A stretch of 20,000 nucleotides of DNA from Symbiodinium natans (GCA_905221605.1 CAJNDS010000513.1:1-20000), one strand, 5' to 3'; shown: positions 7,352 to 14,832, numbered from the stretch's first letter. Notes: generated by a model not told the origin, from the sequence alone. A program made the numbers and translations.

Positions 7352-7402
7352 CGGGTTTTGGGTTTAGGGTTTAGGGCTTAGGGTGTAGGGTCTAGGGTTT
7401 CC
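7352..7402 (+). repeat. Interstitial telomere-like block, G-rich
   Basis: TTTTGGG, TTTAGGG, TTAGGGC and TGTAGGG variants. Confidence 0.88.
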
Positions 7403-7540
7403 TTCGCTCCTGAACCAGAACTTACGTGTCCGCAGTCCAGGCAAGTCCTTCAACCGCGCCTGCTGCTTGAGGCTTCGCTTTCATCTTCCTTCGGGGAGGC
7501 TCGGTTGTTTGCAAGGATCTCCTAACCTCAAGTAGCATCT

Positions 7541-7657
7541 GGGCTGTTCCCCCCCCTATACTAACAGTCCTTAAAATAGGGATTCTACTAGGGGGGAGGG
7601 GGGGGGGGTACTATAATCCCTATTAAGGACTGTTCGTAGTATAAGGGGGAACATCCC
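7541..7657. mobile_element. MITE-like family 1, copy 3, long foldback
   Basis: The ends GGGCTGTTCCCCCCCCTATACT and GGGATGTTCCCCCTTATACT (as complement of the right end) pair. Just inside, AACAGTCCTTA..ATAGGGATT pairs with AATCCCTATTAAGGACTGTT, so nearly the whole element folds into one hairpin. A G-rich tract (about 7591-7608) lies at the tip. It is the best-preserved member of the family. Confidence 0.78.
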
Positions 7658-7709
7658 AACGTTGCATCCTAAGCAAGCAGCGCGCTTGTAAGCTGCAACA
7701 TGGCTCCCC

Positions 7710-7755
7710 CTACTTACCCTGCCAAAAAAGGTATATACTTCTTGGGTATAAGTAG
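7710..7755. repeat. Imperfect hairpin
   Basis: CTACTTACCC pairs with GGGTATAAGTAG, with two unpaired bases. Confidence 0.55.
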
Positions 7756-7797
7756 CTGTAATAGGAACCCAGAAGCAGCAAAGAGAATTGAAGTAGA

Positions 7798-7888
7798 AGC
7801 CCTAAATCCTAAACCCTAAACCCTAAGCCCTAAAACCTAACCCTAGACCCTGGACCCTGAACCCTAAAACCCTAAACCCTAAACCCTG
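7798..7888 (-). repeat. Interstitial telomere-like block, C-rich, degenerate
   Basis: CCCTAAA units with CCCTAAG, CCTAGAC and CCCTGAA variants. Confidence 0.92.
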
Positions 7889-7989
7889 TGACGATGCTGA
7901 GGATCCCTGCCTCGGCCATTGCAGCCAACTTACTGGGTCGGTGAGCCCCAAATCGTGCTTGAGGACAGGTGGCACAAAAGAGAGGTTCT

Positions 7990-8063
7990 GAGGGTTTAGG
8001 GTTTAGGGTTTAGGGCTTAGGGCTTAGGGCTTAGGGTTTAGGGTTTAGGGTTTAGGGTTTAGG
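7990..8063 (+). repeat. Interstitial telomere-like block, G-rich, flank possibly duplicated
   Basis: TTTAGGG units with a central TTAGGGC trio. GAGGTTCTGAG (7982-7992) on the left resembles GAGGGTTCCGAG (8073-8084) on the right. Extending inward gives a gapped 26/24-base match. Confidence 0.93.
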
Positions 8064-8835
8064 ATGGTCCATGAGGGTTCCGAGCCTCTTCTGTTCCTTC
8101 AGGCTTCTTCTGCCCTTCAAACCCTCCAACGGCGCCCCGAACCTCAAGCCATCCTCTTTTTGTCCTTGCTCTGTTGCAGTTGGGAGTGGCAGATGGCTAC
8201 TGCCCTCAGGGTAAGCCTTCTCAAAATGTCTGCCCGGACCTCGGTGGCGCGTGGGTCTCTTGGGGCTGAGAGGGCTTCGGGGGAGGTCTGCTGCATGTAT
8301 CTCTAGGGCCCCAAAAAAGCACATAAGCAAAAACTAGGATGGGGATATCCAAGATAAACCCCCCTTATAATGAAGCCCAATAAGGTAGGGATATCCCTAT
8401 AAAATGCTTAGTGCTTACGTCCTTTTTTGGGTCCCTAAGAACCTGGGCCCCGCACGCCAGCTGGCAGCACGGCTAAACAAGAATGCTCAGAGCAGAAGGG
8501 CGGATATCTTGTCCTACTCCCGTCGGTACTCAACCTTTTCAGGTCAAGATTGATGACACTTTTGGGAGCACAGTAGGAAAAACGGGTAGCGTTTTTTTTG
8601 CCTTTTAGGGATGACTTTGTCATACATCCCACCGCGGATCATCAGCTGGCTACTCCCAAAATGCCAGCTCTTCCATCGGCAGACGGAGTTCACGTATGGA
8701 AAATGCCATTGACAAGCGGACCCCATTCTCTTTGTAGGGTTCGATACAGAGGCGACCTCTTCAGGAGAGTCTGCAGGACGCTGGGGGGGGCTTCGGTTCA
8801 TGCTGAGGCTGCAGACAAGGTGTGGCGATCCGACT
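8064..8835. other. Largest mostly unique island; possible exon-like signals, no confirmed gene
   Basis: No domain recognised. Overlapping frames of 80-97 codons exist on both strands (8064-8306 plus, 8052-8330 minus, 8598-8891 plus) and none is convincing. Splice-like signals on the plus strand are a pyrimidine-rich stretch ending TTGCAG at about 8180 followed by CAGGGTAAG at about 8208, and TCTCTTTGTAG at about 8738. Palindrome TAGGGATATCCCTA lies at 8386-8399 and a GGGATGAC/GTCAT..ATCCC hairpin at 8608-8630. If this organism is an alveolate with spliced genes, remnants of an exon are possible. Confidence 0.4.
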
Positions 8836-8893
8836 ACCCTAAACCCCTAAACCCTAAACGCCAAACGCTAACCCTAAACCCTAAACCCTAGAC
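8836..8893 (-). repeat. Interstitial telomere-like block, C-rich, degenerate
   Basis: CCCTAAA mixed with CCCCTAA, CGCCAAA and CGCTAAC variants. Confidence 0.9.
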
Positions 8894-9158
8894 CCAGCGT
8901 CGACCGCAGTAGGCATGTGCAGGCTGGTGAATCTGTTGGGAGTCCCCTGCTTCGTGGACTCCTTCGCACAGCGTGCCAAGGTAGCCGTGCTCTTCTGCAT
9001 AGCCTTGAAGCATGTGCAACCGCTTCGCGGCCACTCATGGCCCTCTCTCCTGGCCGCCACAACACACAACGAGCAGCGCATCAAAAGCGCTACCTCAGCC
9101 AGATTTGCCATCAGCCCAAATTTCTAGGCCGCCAGGGCCTCTTTTTCGACTTACCTTA
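8894..9158. other. Unique island; no gene recognised
   Basis: Several overlapping 60-83-codon frames on both strands. None carries a recognised motif. Those running rightwards read into the next telomere block. Confidence 0.45.
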
Positions 9159-9304
9159 CAAACCCTAAAACGAAAACCCCCCCTAAAACCCTCCTAGATG
9201 ACTTCTGAACCCCCTGAACCCCAAACCCCAAACCCCAAACCCTACACCCTAAACCCTAAACCCTAAACCCTAAACCCTAAACCCTAAACCCTAAACCCTA
9301 AACT
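9159..9304 (-). repeat. Interstitial telomere-like block, C-rich
   Basis: Degenerate left part (9159-9208), then CCCCAAA triplet and about nine perfect CCCTAAA units. GCCAGGGCCTCT (9131-9142) left and GCTGGGCCTCT (9321-9331) right are a possible flank duplication. Confidence 0.92.
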
Positions 9305-9411
9305 CAATCCCGGTGTGGAAGCTGGGCCTCTGGGCTTTCTGGGGGCTTCCTGTGCCCTCGTGCAGAAGATTCGTGCACTGGCAGCAGATGCAACCCCGAC
9401 AGCAAGACTTG

Positions 9412-9504
9412 GGGCTTAGGGTTTAGGGTTTAGGGTTTAGGGTTTAGGGTTTAGGGTTTAGGGTTTAGGGTTTAGGGTTTAGGGTTTAGGGTTTAGGGTT
9501 TAGG
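9412..9504 (+). repeat. Interstitial telomere-like block, G-rich, 12-13 near-perfect units
   Basis: TTTAGGG array. Both flanks hold AGATGC followed by GCAAG-N-CT-N-GG (9386-9412 and 9515-9534), suggesting duplicated flank with an eight-base length difference. Confidence 0.96.
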
Positions 9505-9686
9505 CGCTAAGCATGAGATGCGCGCAAGTCTCGGTATGATGCCCCCTCGATGTCAGAACCATACAGGGGGGTTTTTTCCGGAAGTAGAAGAAGCCACCAT
9601 TCGCGAGCTTGGGGCCATGAGGGTCCCTCTCTACTCTATCCGACTTTAGTAGAATGCACCTGAAAAAGAGAGCCCTTCCTCAAAGA
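9505..9686. other. Unique island; nothing recognised
   Basis: Mixed sequence without an open frame of note or structured RNA signature. Confidence 0.45.
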
Positions 9687-9722
9687 AACCCTAAACCCTA
9701 AACCCTAAACCCTGAACCCTAA
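9687..9722 (-). repeat. Short telomere-like block, C-rich
   Basis: Four to five CCCTAAA units. Confidence 0.92.
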
Positions 9723-9820
9723 TGTAGAGGAGCTGAACATGCGGTTTCCAGGGCGTGAAGGGATCTCTGGTCAAAGCGTCCCTACCCTGAAAACCTCTAG
9801 GTCCTCCACCCTCAGCCCTC

Positions 9821-9914
9821 TTAACCCTAAACCCAAAAACCCTAAACTGCTAAACGCTAAACTGCTAAACTGCTAAACTGCTGAACTGCTGAACTGCTAA
9901 ACTGCTAAACCGCA
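9821..9914 (-). repeat. 8-bp variant array (CTAAACTG)n next to telomere block
   Basis: After a short CCCTAAA lead-in, an octamer CTAAACTG/CTGAACTG repeats about eight times (9843-9914) before canonical heptamers resume. The period change from 7 to 8 suggests expansion of a mutated unit. Confidence 0.9.
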
Positions 9915-10026
9915 AACCCTAAACCCTAAACCCTAAACCCTAAACACTAAACCCTAAACCCTAAACCCTAAACCCTAAACCCTAAACCCTAAACCCTAAA
10001 CCCTAAACCCTAAACCCTAAACCCTA
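9915..10026 (-). repeat. Interstitial telomere-like block, C-rich, about 16 near-perfect units
   Basis: CCCTAAA heptamers with one CACTAAA variant, continuing the octamer array to the left. Confidence 0.97.
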
Positions 10027-10168
10027 GCCTTTCACCCAAAAAAACCCTCAAACTCAACCTTTGCTGCGGGGTCGCGTTTGAACTCTTTACAAACAGTATT
10101 GACACTGCCAAGCCGGGGCTTTTAGCAGATCTCTCTCCGGTCCTTTTTCAGATGTACCAAAAGAAACC

Positions 10169-10220
10169 GGTTTAGGGTTTAGGTAGTTTAGGGCTTAGGG
10201 TTTAGGTAGTTTAGGGTTTA
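10169..10220 (+). repeat. Telomere-variant array (TTTAGGTAG/TTTAGGG), left half
   Basis: TTTAGGG alternates with TTTAGGTAG. The same unusual alternation resumes at 10911, so the sequence between looks like an insertion into one array. Confidence 0.9.
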
Positions 10221-10235
10221 CCCGTTATTGCGTTC

Positions 10236-10279
10236 ATTATAATATTATAGCGTGCGTCCCTTACCTATAATATTATAAT
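10236..10279. repeat. Perfect 15-bp AT-rich inverted repeat
   Basis: ATTATAATATTATAG and CTATAATATTATAAT separated by 14 bases. Each arm also contains the self-palindrome TATAATATTATA. Confidence 0.9.
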
Positions 10280-10375
10280 TAAAGCAAATAATGAGTGGAA
10301 AAAGATAGGGAAAAAGAGGGGAAAAATAGCATTCACGCACGCCACTAAAGATATATTCATTTCGGCGTGCAAAAG

Positions 10376-10430
10376 GGCGTACATTCGCGAGCCAATAATA
10401 AAAGACTTTTGGGCTCGCATTTCGTACGCC
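10376..10430. repeat. GC-rich imperfect inverted repeat
   Basis: GGCGTACATTCGCGAGCC pairs with the complement of GGCGTACGAAATGCGAGCCC across a 17-base AT-rich loop. Confidence 0.8.
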
Positions 10431-10663
10431 AATATAGTTCTTTGCGTGCTCACTTGTTCTCTTCACTCACAGCACGCGTCGTTACGTTCACTTCACTCCT
10501 TGTCTGTTGAGTTCTTTCACTTCGTTCTCACTTCATATCATGAGACTCATTAGGTTGTTAAGGGGGTCTTAAGGTTAGGAAAGTTCTTGGAGATCACTGG
10601 TACGCGGTTAAAAGCTTCTAGAACCAGGAATCAAGGGTCAAGTTCTGGGAGAAAAGCCCCAAT

Positions 10664-10751
10664 AAAAGCCCAATATAATAATAAAATCGTGAATAAAGCG
10701 CGCGTTTCTTGCCTTTGTTCACGCCTTTAGTATTATATTAATAGGGCTTTT
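10664..10751. repeat. Long imperfect hairpin, 88 bp
   Basis: AAAAGCCCAATATAATAATA..GTGAA pairs with GTTCAC..TATTATATTAATAGGGCTTTT. The tip includes GCGCGC. Confidence 0.8.
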
Positions 10752-10910
10752 ACACGGTTAACCTGGCATGCGATTCCAAGGGTGTGAACGGTTAGACCAA
10801 GATATGAGAGTTAGGGTCTCAAGGTGTGATGGGTGAACAAGGCTGTGGAACAAGAGTGAGAGAGATGAATGGTACGTCCTAAAGGTTAGACAGGATTGGT
10901 ACTAATTCCT

Positions 10911-11015
10911 AGTTTAGGTAGTTTAGGGTTTAGGGGTTAGGTAGTTTAGGGTTAGGGTAGTTTAGGGTTTAGGCAGCTTAGGTAGTTTAGGGTTTAGGTA
11001 GTTTAGGGTTTAGGG
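10911..11015 (+). repeat. Telomere-variant array (TTTAGGTAG/TTTAGGG), right half
   Basis: The same variant as at 10169-10220, running about 105 bp. Confidence 0.9.
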
Positions 11016-11059
11016 TACTCATCTTGCTACACCCAATTTGTGACTCGGATTGAGTTTAG

Positions 11060-11130
11060 GGTTGAAGGCCTCAGGGTTTTTAGGGTTCAAGGCCTCAGGG
11101 TTTTTAGGGTTCACGGCCCCAGGGTTCAAG
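11060..11130 (+). repeat. 24-bp tandem repeat with telomere-like ends
   Basis: Unit GGTTGAAGGCCTCAGGG plus TTTTTAG at 11060-11083, 11084-11107, and a diverged partial copy to about 11130. Looks like a higher-order unit built on a telomere-like motif. Confidence 0.85.
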
Positions 11131-11160
11131 GGTCTAGGTTTAAAGGACTCAAGCCATAGG

Positions 11161-11227
11161 GTGTAGGGTTTAGGGTTTAGGGTTTAGGGTTTAGGGTTTA
11201 GGGTTTAGGGTTTAGGGTTTAGGGTTT
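11161..11227 (+). repeat. Interstitial telomere-like block, G-rich, nine perfect units
   Basis: TTTAGGG array ending in T8 AAAA. Confidence 0.97.
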
Positions 11228-11319
11228 TTTTTAAAAATGGTACGGGACCCACAGAGTGGGTGGGTAGATATGCGATACCAGAGTAGCGAGCTTCACGCAT
11301 GAATGCTTGGACGTGAGAT

Positions 11320-11345
11320 CCTAAACCCTAAACCCTAAACCCTTC
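11320..11345 (-). repeat. Short telomere-like block, C-rich
   Basis: Three to four CCCTAAA units. Confidence 0.92.
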
Positions 11346-11468
11346 AAAACCAGGCCAAAAAGGCCAAAGGGAGTTTGGAGGATCTGCGCGGAAGTGCGCG
11401 GATCGAAGCCTCACCCAGCTTGGTGGGAGCACCGGGCTGGCCTTGTACAAGATCCAAGGGCGGAAGAA

Positions 11469-11570
11469 GGGTTTAGGGCTTAGGGCTTAGGGCTTAGGGC
11501 TTAGGGTTTAGGGTTTAGGGTTTAGGGTTTAGGGTTTAGGGTTTGGGGTTTAGGGTTTAGGGTTTAGGGC
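11469..11570 (+). repeat. Interstitial telomere-like block with TTAGGGC part
   Basis: Four TTAGGGC units lead into canonical TTTAGGG units. Confidence 0.96.
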
Positions 11571-11697
11571 TCCTCCATCCTGAATCTCCCCCCCAGAACT
11601 GTGCATGGCCAGCCCAGTCCCGCATAATCACAGGGTTGTCGTGAGCAAGCCCAGGTTCTGAGGCTTCTTGGGCCCCCCCCTGCTTCCTGGGATTGAA

Positions 11698-11777
11698 GTT
11701 TTAGGGTTTAGGGTTTAGGGTTGAGGGTTTAGGGATTAGGGTTTAGGGTTTAGGGTTTAGGGTTTAGGGTTTAGGGC
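11698..11777 (+). repeat. Interstitial telomere-like block, G-rich
   Basis: TTTAGGG units. GCTTCCTG (11682-11689) and its complement CAGGAAGC (11800-11807) lie on either side as an 8-bp inverted pair. Confidence 0.95.
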
Positions 11778-11988
11778 TACTCCATAATTAACTCGTCTTC
11801 AGGAAGCTGCGATACCTCAAGGCCTCTACCTCTTACTTAAAAAAGGCTGCCTGCTGCCCTCTGGGTCCTGCCTCGGCTTCCCCGCCACCCCCTCAGAAGC
11901 GGGAAGCTCCGGGACTACATCGCCTTCTGCCCGCAATACAAGGCAGAAGGGATCGCTCTTGCCCCCGACATTGGTGCAATCTTCTTGC
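11778..11988. other. Unique island; no gene recognised
   Basis: A plus-strand frame over about 11890-11988 reads SGKLRDYIAFCPQYKAEGIA, which looks like ordinary protein sequence, but it has no identifiable start, domain or continuation. An exon remnant is possible. Confidence 0.35.
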
Positions 11989-12014
11989 GCAAAAAAAAAC
12001 CCCTGGTTCTAGAA

Positions 12015-12046
12015 GGGTTTGGGGTTTAGGGTTTAGGGCTTAGGGC
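12015..12046 (+). repeat. Short telomere-like block inside a 26-29 bp direct duplication
   Basis: About 4.5 TTTGGGG/TTTAGGG/TTAGGGC units. The left flank 11989-12014 is GC A9 CCCCTGGTTCTAGAA. The right flank 12053-12081 is GC A8 TCACACCCTGGTTCTAGAA. CCCTGGTTCTAGAA is identical in both and the left copy touches the block. Confidence 0.93.
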
Positions 12047-12081
12047 TTTTATGCAAAAAAAATCACACCCTGGTTCTAGAA

Positions 12082-12387
12082 TGATTCCTAACATCCGATG
12101 AACGCATGTCAAGGTTTTTCAATCTTGAAGATGAAGTAGGGTTTATATTCCGTGTATCCCCAAAAGGACACCCAATATCTACACTCACCAATATAAAACA
12201 AGAAACCTTTTATACACTCACCAATAGCAGTACTATACACCCTGTTTCAAATGGGCTGGCACCCGGCGGTAGCCTGTCAAACGAGATTAGGTCCAGTGAG
12301 AGGACGCTCATCTCAAGCGCACCCGCTCAGTTGTCAGGCTCTTTGCATCAACTGCAACACTGTGTTTGGGAAAACATGCCCCTAGTC
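12082..12387. other. Unique island; unassigned frame 12106-12405
   Basis: A 99-codon plus-strand frame starts at 12106 and ends in telomere-like sequence as LNPKP. No domain, signal peptide or family is recognised. A coding role is unproven. Confidence 0.35.
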
Positions 12388-12410
12388 CTAAACCCTAAAC
12401 CCTGAACCAC
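12388..12410 (-). repeat. Short telomere-like patch, C-rich
   Basis: Two to three CCCTAAA/CCCTGAA units. Confidence 0.8.
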
Positions 12411-12604
12411 CAAACGCTCTCAGATCTTACCTGATACCTCGCGAATAGCCATGTGGCGATCTGCTTCTCACCACAAGCATCCCTTCGTCCCAGCATGCAC
12501 ACGGGCGCATCGTCATCTAAGCTCCCAGAGCCTATAGATCCTACTGTAGGGGCCTTATAATAAATATGGATAGGGGTTTTGGGGTACCATTATAGGGACC
12601 CTAA

Positions 12605-12624
12605 GGGTTTAGGGTTTAGGGTTT
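12605..12624 (+). repeat. Tiny telomere-like block within a 15-bp duplication
   Basis: About two to three TTTAGGG units. TAGGGACCCTAAGGG (12593-12607) and TAGGGACCATAAGGG (12652-12666) flank it, 14 of 15 identical. A further partial GGACCCTAAG lies at 12701-12710. Confidence 0.75.
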
Positions 12625-12663
12625 TGCGGGGGTTACTATAGTGCAATATGCTAGGGACCATAA

Positions 12664-12687
12664 GGGAATGACTTTAGTCATTATTCC
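12664..12687. repeat. Hairpin GGAATGACT-TT-AGTCATT
   Basis: AATGACT and AGTCATT around a two-base loop, extended by GG/CC. It closely resembles the hairpin at 8608-8630 (GGGATGAC-TTT-GTCAT). Confidence 0.65.
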
Positions 12688-12696
12688 GACCCCTCT

Positions 12697-12870
12697 ATGA
12701 GGACCCTAAGCATAAGCTGTCCCGATTGCTTGTTTCCGCCCCCGGTGCATACTTTCCAAAACTGCTCACGTTGGGCCTGCTGCTCTGGCTCTCAGGCCTT
12801 TTGTGAGGCGTACCCCAACTGCGCCTCCACCTGCCGAGCGCGCGAGCTTGGCACCTACACAGACTCCAAA
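12697..12870 (+). other. Cysteine-rich open segment, function unknown
   Basis: A plus-strand frame from an ATG at 12697 encodes many cysteines (about ten in the first 55 residues, including SQAFCEAYPNCASTC) before entering a CCCCTCAA repeat. A similar cluster, GQVCGTYPNPAHSC, is read from the unrelated island at about 18088-18129. An overlapping frame is open on the other strand. No signal peptide or known domain recognised, so coding status is doubtful. Confidence 0.2.
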
Positions 12871-12883
12871 TCGCAAGCTCAAC

Positions 12884-13065
12884 CCCCCCAACCCCTGAAC
12901 CCCTCAACCCCTGAACCCCTCAACCCGTCAACCCCTCAACCCCTCAACCCCTGAACTCCCCAACCCCCCAACCCCTCAACCCCTCAACCCCTCAACCCCT
13001 AAGCCCTAAGCCCTAAGCCCTAGACCCTAACCCTGAACCCTAGACCCTAACCCTTAATTACCTGG
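12884..13065 (-). repeat. C-rich variant block (CCCCTCAA octamer, then CCCTAAG)
   Basis: An octamer CCCCTGAA/CCCCTCAA repeats about 13 times (to about 12998), followed by CCCTAAG, CCCTAGA and CCCTGAA heptamers. Flanks (12853-12870; 13060-13073) share ACCT..ACA..CCAAA in order. Confidence 0.93.
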
Positions 13066-13385
13066 ACACCAAAACCCTTCAGAAGCCCTGAATCCAAAAC
13101 GCTATGTCCGTACCACAAAACCCTAAGCCCCTAGACCCCATACAAATGCTATGCTCCTCCGAAAGCCCAAAAATCTCTCTCTAAGCCCCTAAGCCCCTAA
13201 ACTGGGACGGATTTGTTCCGGTACCCGGCATATTGGAACTACGCACCTTGACTCCATCGCCCGATACGACTACTTCAGAACATTTTCTGATGGTTCTGTT
13301 TTGGTTCCTTTTTCTCCGTTGCCGGGGGCGCGGGGAGTGGGATGCTTCAGCTCAAGCTTCTTAGAATCCATGTAGTAGGCGTACG
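13066..13385. other. Unique island with scattered degenerate C-rich units
   Basis: CCCTAAG/CCCCTAAG remnants at 13110-13200, then about 185 bp of unique sequence. No gene recognised. Confidence 0.5.
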
Positions 13386-13436
13386 GTAAACCCTAAACCC
13401 TAAACCCTAAACCCTAAACCCTAAACCCTAAACCCT
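13386..13436 (-). repeat. Interstitial telomere-like block, C-rich, seven units
   Basis: Perfect CCCTAAA units. Confidence 0.97.
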
Positions 13437-13519
13437 GACAACGCGTGCAACACAAGCGTGCGCCGATGGCGACGTCTAGTAAGCACACACCTGACACGAA
13501 CTGCTGGCCCCGCCAACCT

Positions 13520-13552
13520 TTTAGGGCTTAGGGTTTAGGGTTTAGGGTTTCG
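13520..13552 (+). repeat. Short telomere-like block, G-rich, flank possibly duplicated
   Basis: Four to five units. The left flank 13498-13519 and right flank 13555-13575 share GAA, CC, GCCA and ACCT in order. Confidence 0.9.
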
Positions 13553-13743
13553 GAGAAGTCGACCTGCCAGGACCTAAGCCCTAAAAACCTCATCCCTCAA
13601 ACCAGACCCCAAAAACCCTGAATCCCGAAACTGCCCCAAAGCACTAAACTGCCGGAAACCCTGAGCGAGAGCATTGACAGGAGTTGATTGTAGGGAACTG
13701 TGGAGTGGAAAATGGCCTTCCCCAAAACCCCAATCCCTGCTAG

Positions 13744-13789
13744 GCCCTAAACCCTAAACCCTAAACCCTAAGCCCTAAACCCTAAAAGT
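13744..13789 (-). repeat. Interstitial telomere-like block, C-rich
   Basis: Six CCCTAAA/CCCTAAG units. A degenerate relative lies at 13573-13625. Confidence 0.93.
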
Positions 13790-13880
13790 CCCCGCCACCA
13801 GCCTCAGAGCTCAGGCGCTTGGTGAGATCGAAGACAACCTTCAGCTTCTGCCTCTGGCGTCGAGGACGTCGAGGACGGAG

Positions 13881-13975
13881 ATTAGGGTTTAGGGTTTAGA
13901 ATTTCGGGTTTAGGGTTTAGGGTTTAGGGTTTAGGGTTCAGGGTTCAGGGCTGAGGGTTGAGGGTCTAGGGCTCT
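13881..13975 (+). repeat. Interstitial telomere-like block, G-rich
   Basis: TTTAGGG with TTCAGGG, TTGAGGG and TCTAGGG variants. It is preceded by a 9-bp tandem duplication GTCGAGGAC at about 13858-13875. Confidence 0.94.
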
Positions 13976-14054
13976 TTCTACCATAGCTTTAAGTCGAAGC
14001 TTCCTTTATGAGCTGCAGGCTCCTGGCGCCTGCTCAACTCGAACCCCTGACCAT

Positions 14055-14256
14055 GCGTCACTTGTGCTGGGTCGGCTCTAAATCTAAACCCTAAACCCTA
14101 ACCCCTACACCCTAAGCCCTAAACCCTAGACCCGACACCCTAAGCCCTAAACCCTAAACCCGAAACCCGAAACCCTAAGCCCTAAACCCTAAACTCTAAA
14201 CCCTAAACCCTAAACCCTAAACCCTAAACCCTAGCGTCTCTTGTGCTGGGCCGGCT
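14055..14256 (-). mobile_element. Telomere-like insertion with 23-bp target-site-like duplication
   Basis: The clearest example of the pattern in this window. The central 156 bp (14078-14233) are CCCTAAA-type units. The 23 bases before (14055-14077) and after (14234-14256) are a direct repeat, GCGTC..CTTGTGCTGGG..CGGCT, identical at 21 of 23 positions. The duplications abut the telomere-like tract and the sequence outside them is unrelated. This is the structure expected if telomere repeats were inserted at a staggered double-strand break. Confidence 0.9.
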
Positions 14257-14335
14257 GCGGCAGCTGTACGAACTCGGTCAGCGCTTGGCTGGAGGAGAGC
14301 TGCCTCGCTTCGTGACCCCAACGTCTTCCAAATCC

Positions 14336-14438
14336 CAAACCCTAAACCCTAAACCCCAAACCCTAAACGCCCTAAACCCTAAACCCTAAAACCCTAAACC
14401 CTAAACCCTAAACCCAACCCCCATCCCCCCTAAACCCT
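14336..14438 (-). repeat. Interstitial telomere-like block, C-rich, flank duplicated
   Basis: CCCTAAA/CCCCAAA units. Left flank 14314-14335 and right flank 14439-14461 both begin GACC-N2-AA and end CAAATCC, and abut the block. Confidence 0.92.
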
Positions 14439-14461
14439 GACCTTAAGCACTCAACAAATCC

Positions 14462-14530
14462 TGCACCCCTGAACCCTGAACCCCACGGCTACTGAGCTCA
14501 GACTCCCGAAGCCCTAAGCCCCTCAATGCA
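14462..14530 (-). repeat. Degenerate C-rich remnants
   Basis: CCCCTGAA/CCCTGAA and CCCTAAG remnants around a short unique piece. Confidence 0.6.
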
Positions 14531-14609
14531 GTGCCCTAGGTAGGGCTTAGGGTTTAGGGTTTAGGGTTTTGGGTTTTGGGTTTAGGGTTTAGGGTCTGGG
14601 GTTTCGGAG
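14531..14609 (+). repeat. Interstitial telomere-like block, G-rich, with inverted junction
   Basis: Opens with GCCCTA-GG-TAGGGC, a C-rich to G-rich inverted junction, then TTTAGGG/TTTTGGG units. TGAGCTC..TCCCG (14493-14508) and TGAAAGCTCTCCCG (14610-14623) may be a flank duplication. Confidence 0.9.
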
Positions 14610-14709
14610 TGAAAGCTCTCCCGCGCGGCCGCGCCGAGGCTCCCACGCTTGACGAAGGCCCGTGAGGCTCTGCTGCTGGCTTTTCTCGTCCTGGTGCTTC
14701 GGGCTTCGG

Positions 14710-14832
14710 ATCGCAGGGTTTAGGGTTTCCGGGTCCAGGGTTTGGGGTTTGGGGTTTCGGGTTTAGGGTTTAGGGTTTAAGGGTCCAGGGTTTGGGGTTT
14801 TAGGGTTTAGGGTCTGGGGTTTAGGGTTTAGG
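14710..14832 (+). repeat. Interstitial telomere-like block, G-rich, flank duplicated
   Basis: TTTAGGG, TTTGGGG and TCCAGGG variants. The left flank 14672-14709 and right flank 14833-14869 share GCTG..GGCTT..GG..GGGC..TTC in order, about 25 matches with gaps. Confidence 0.9.

Larger units (their letters stand above)
10221..10910. mobile_element. AT-rich island inserted in a telomere-variant array
   Basis: About 690 bp with clearly higher AT than its surroundings, lying between two halves of the same TTTAGGTAG-bearing array. It holds a perfect 15-bp inverted repeat (10236-10250/10265-10279), a GC-rich imperfect hairpin (10376-10393/10411-10430) and a long AT-rich hairpin (10664-10751). No terminal inverted repeats are evident at the edges. 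A 73-codon minus-strand frame at 10245-10466 overlaps the first two hairpins; I do not recognise it. It could be a transposon relic or a piece of organelle DNA moved to the nucleus. Confidence 0.5.

Noticed and set aside
8064-8306. Overlapping 80-92-codon frames as a real gene
   Set aside because: Equally open on both strands, no recognised domain, and no clear start context. Splice-like signals alone are insufficient.
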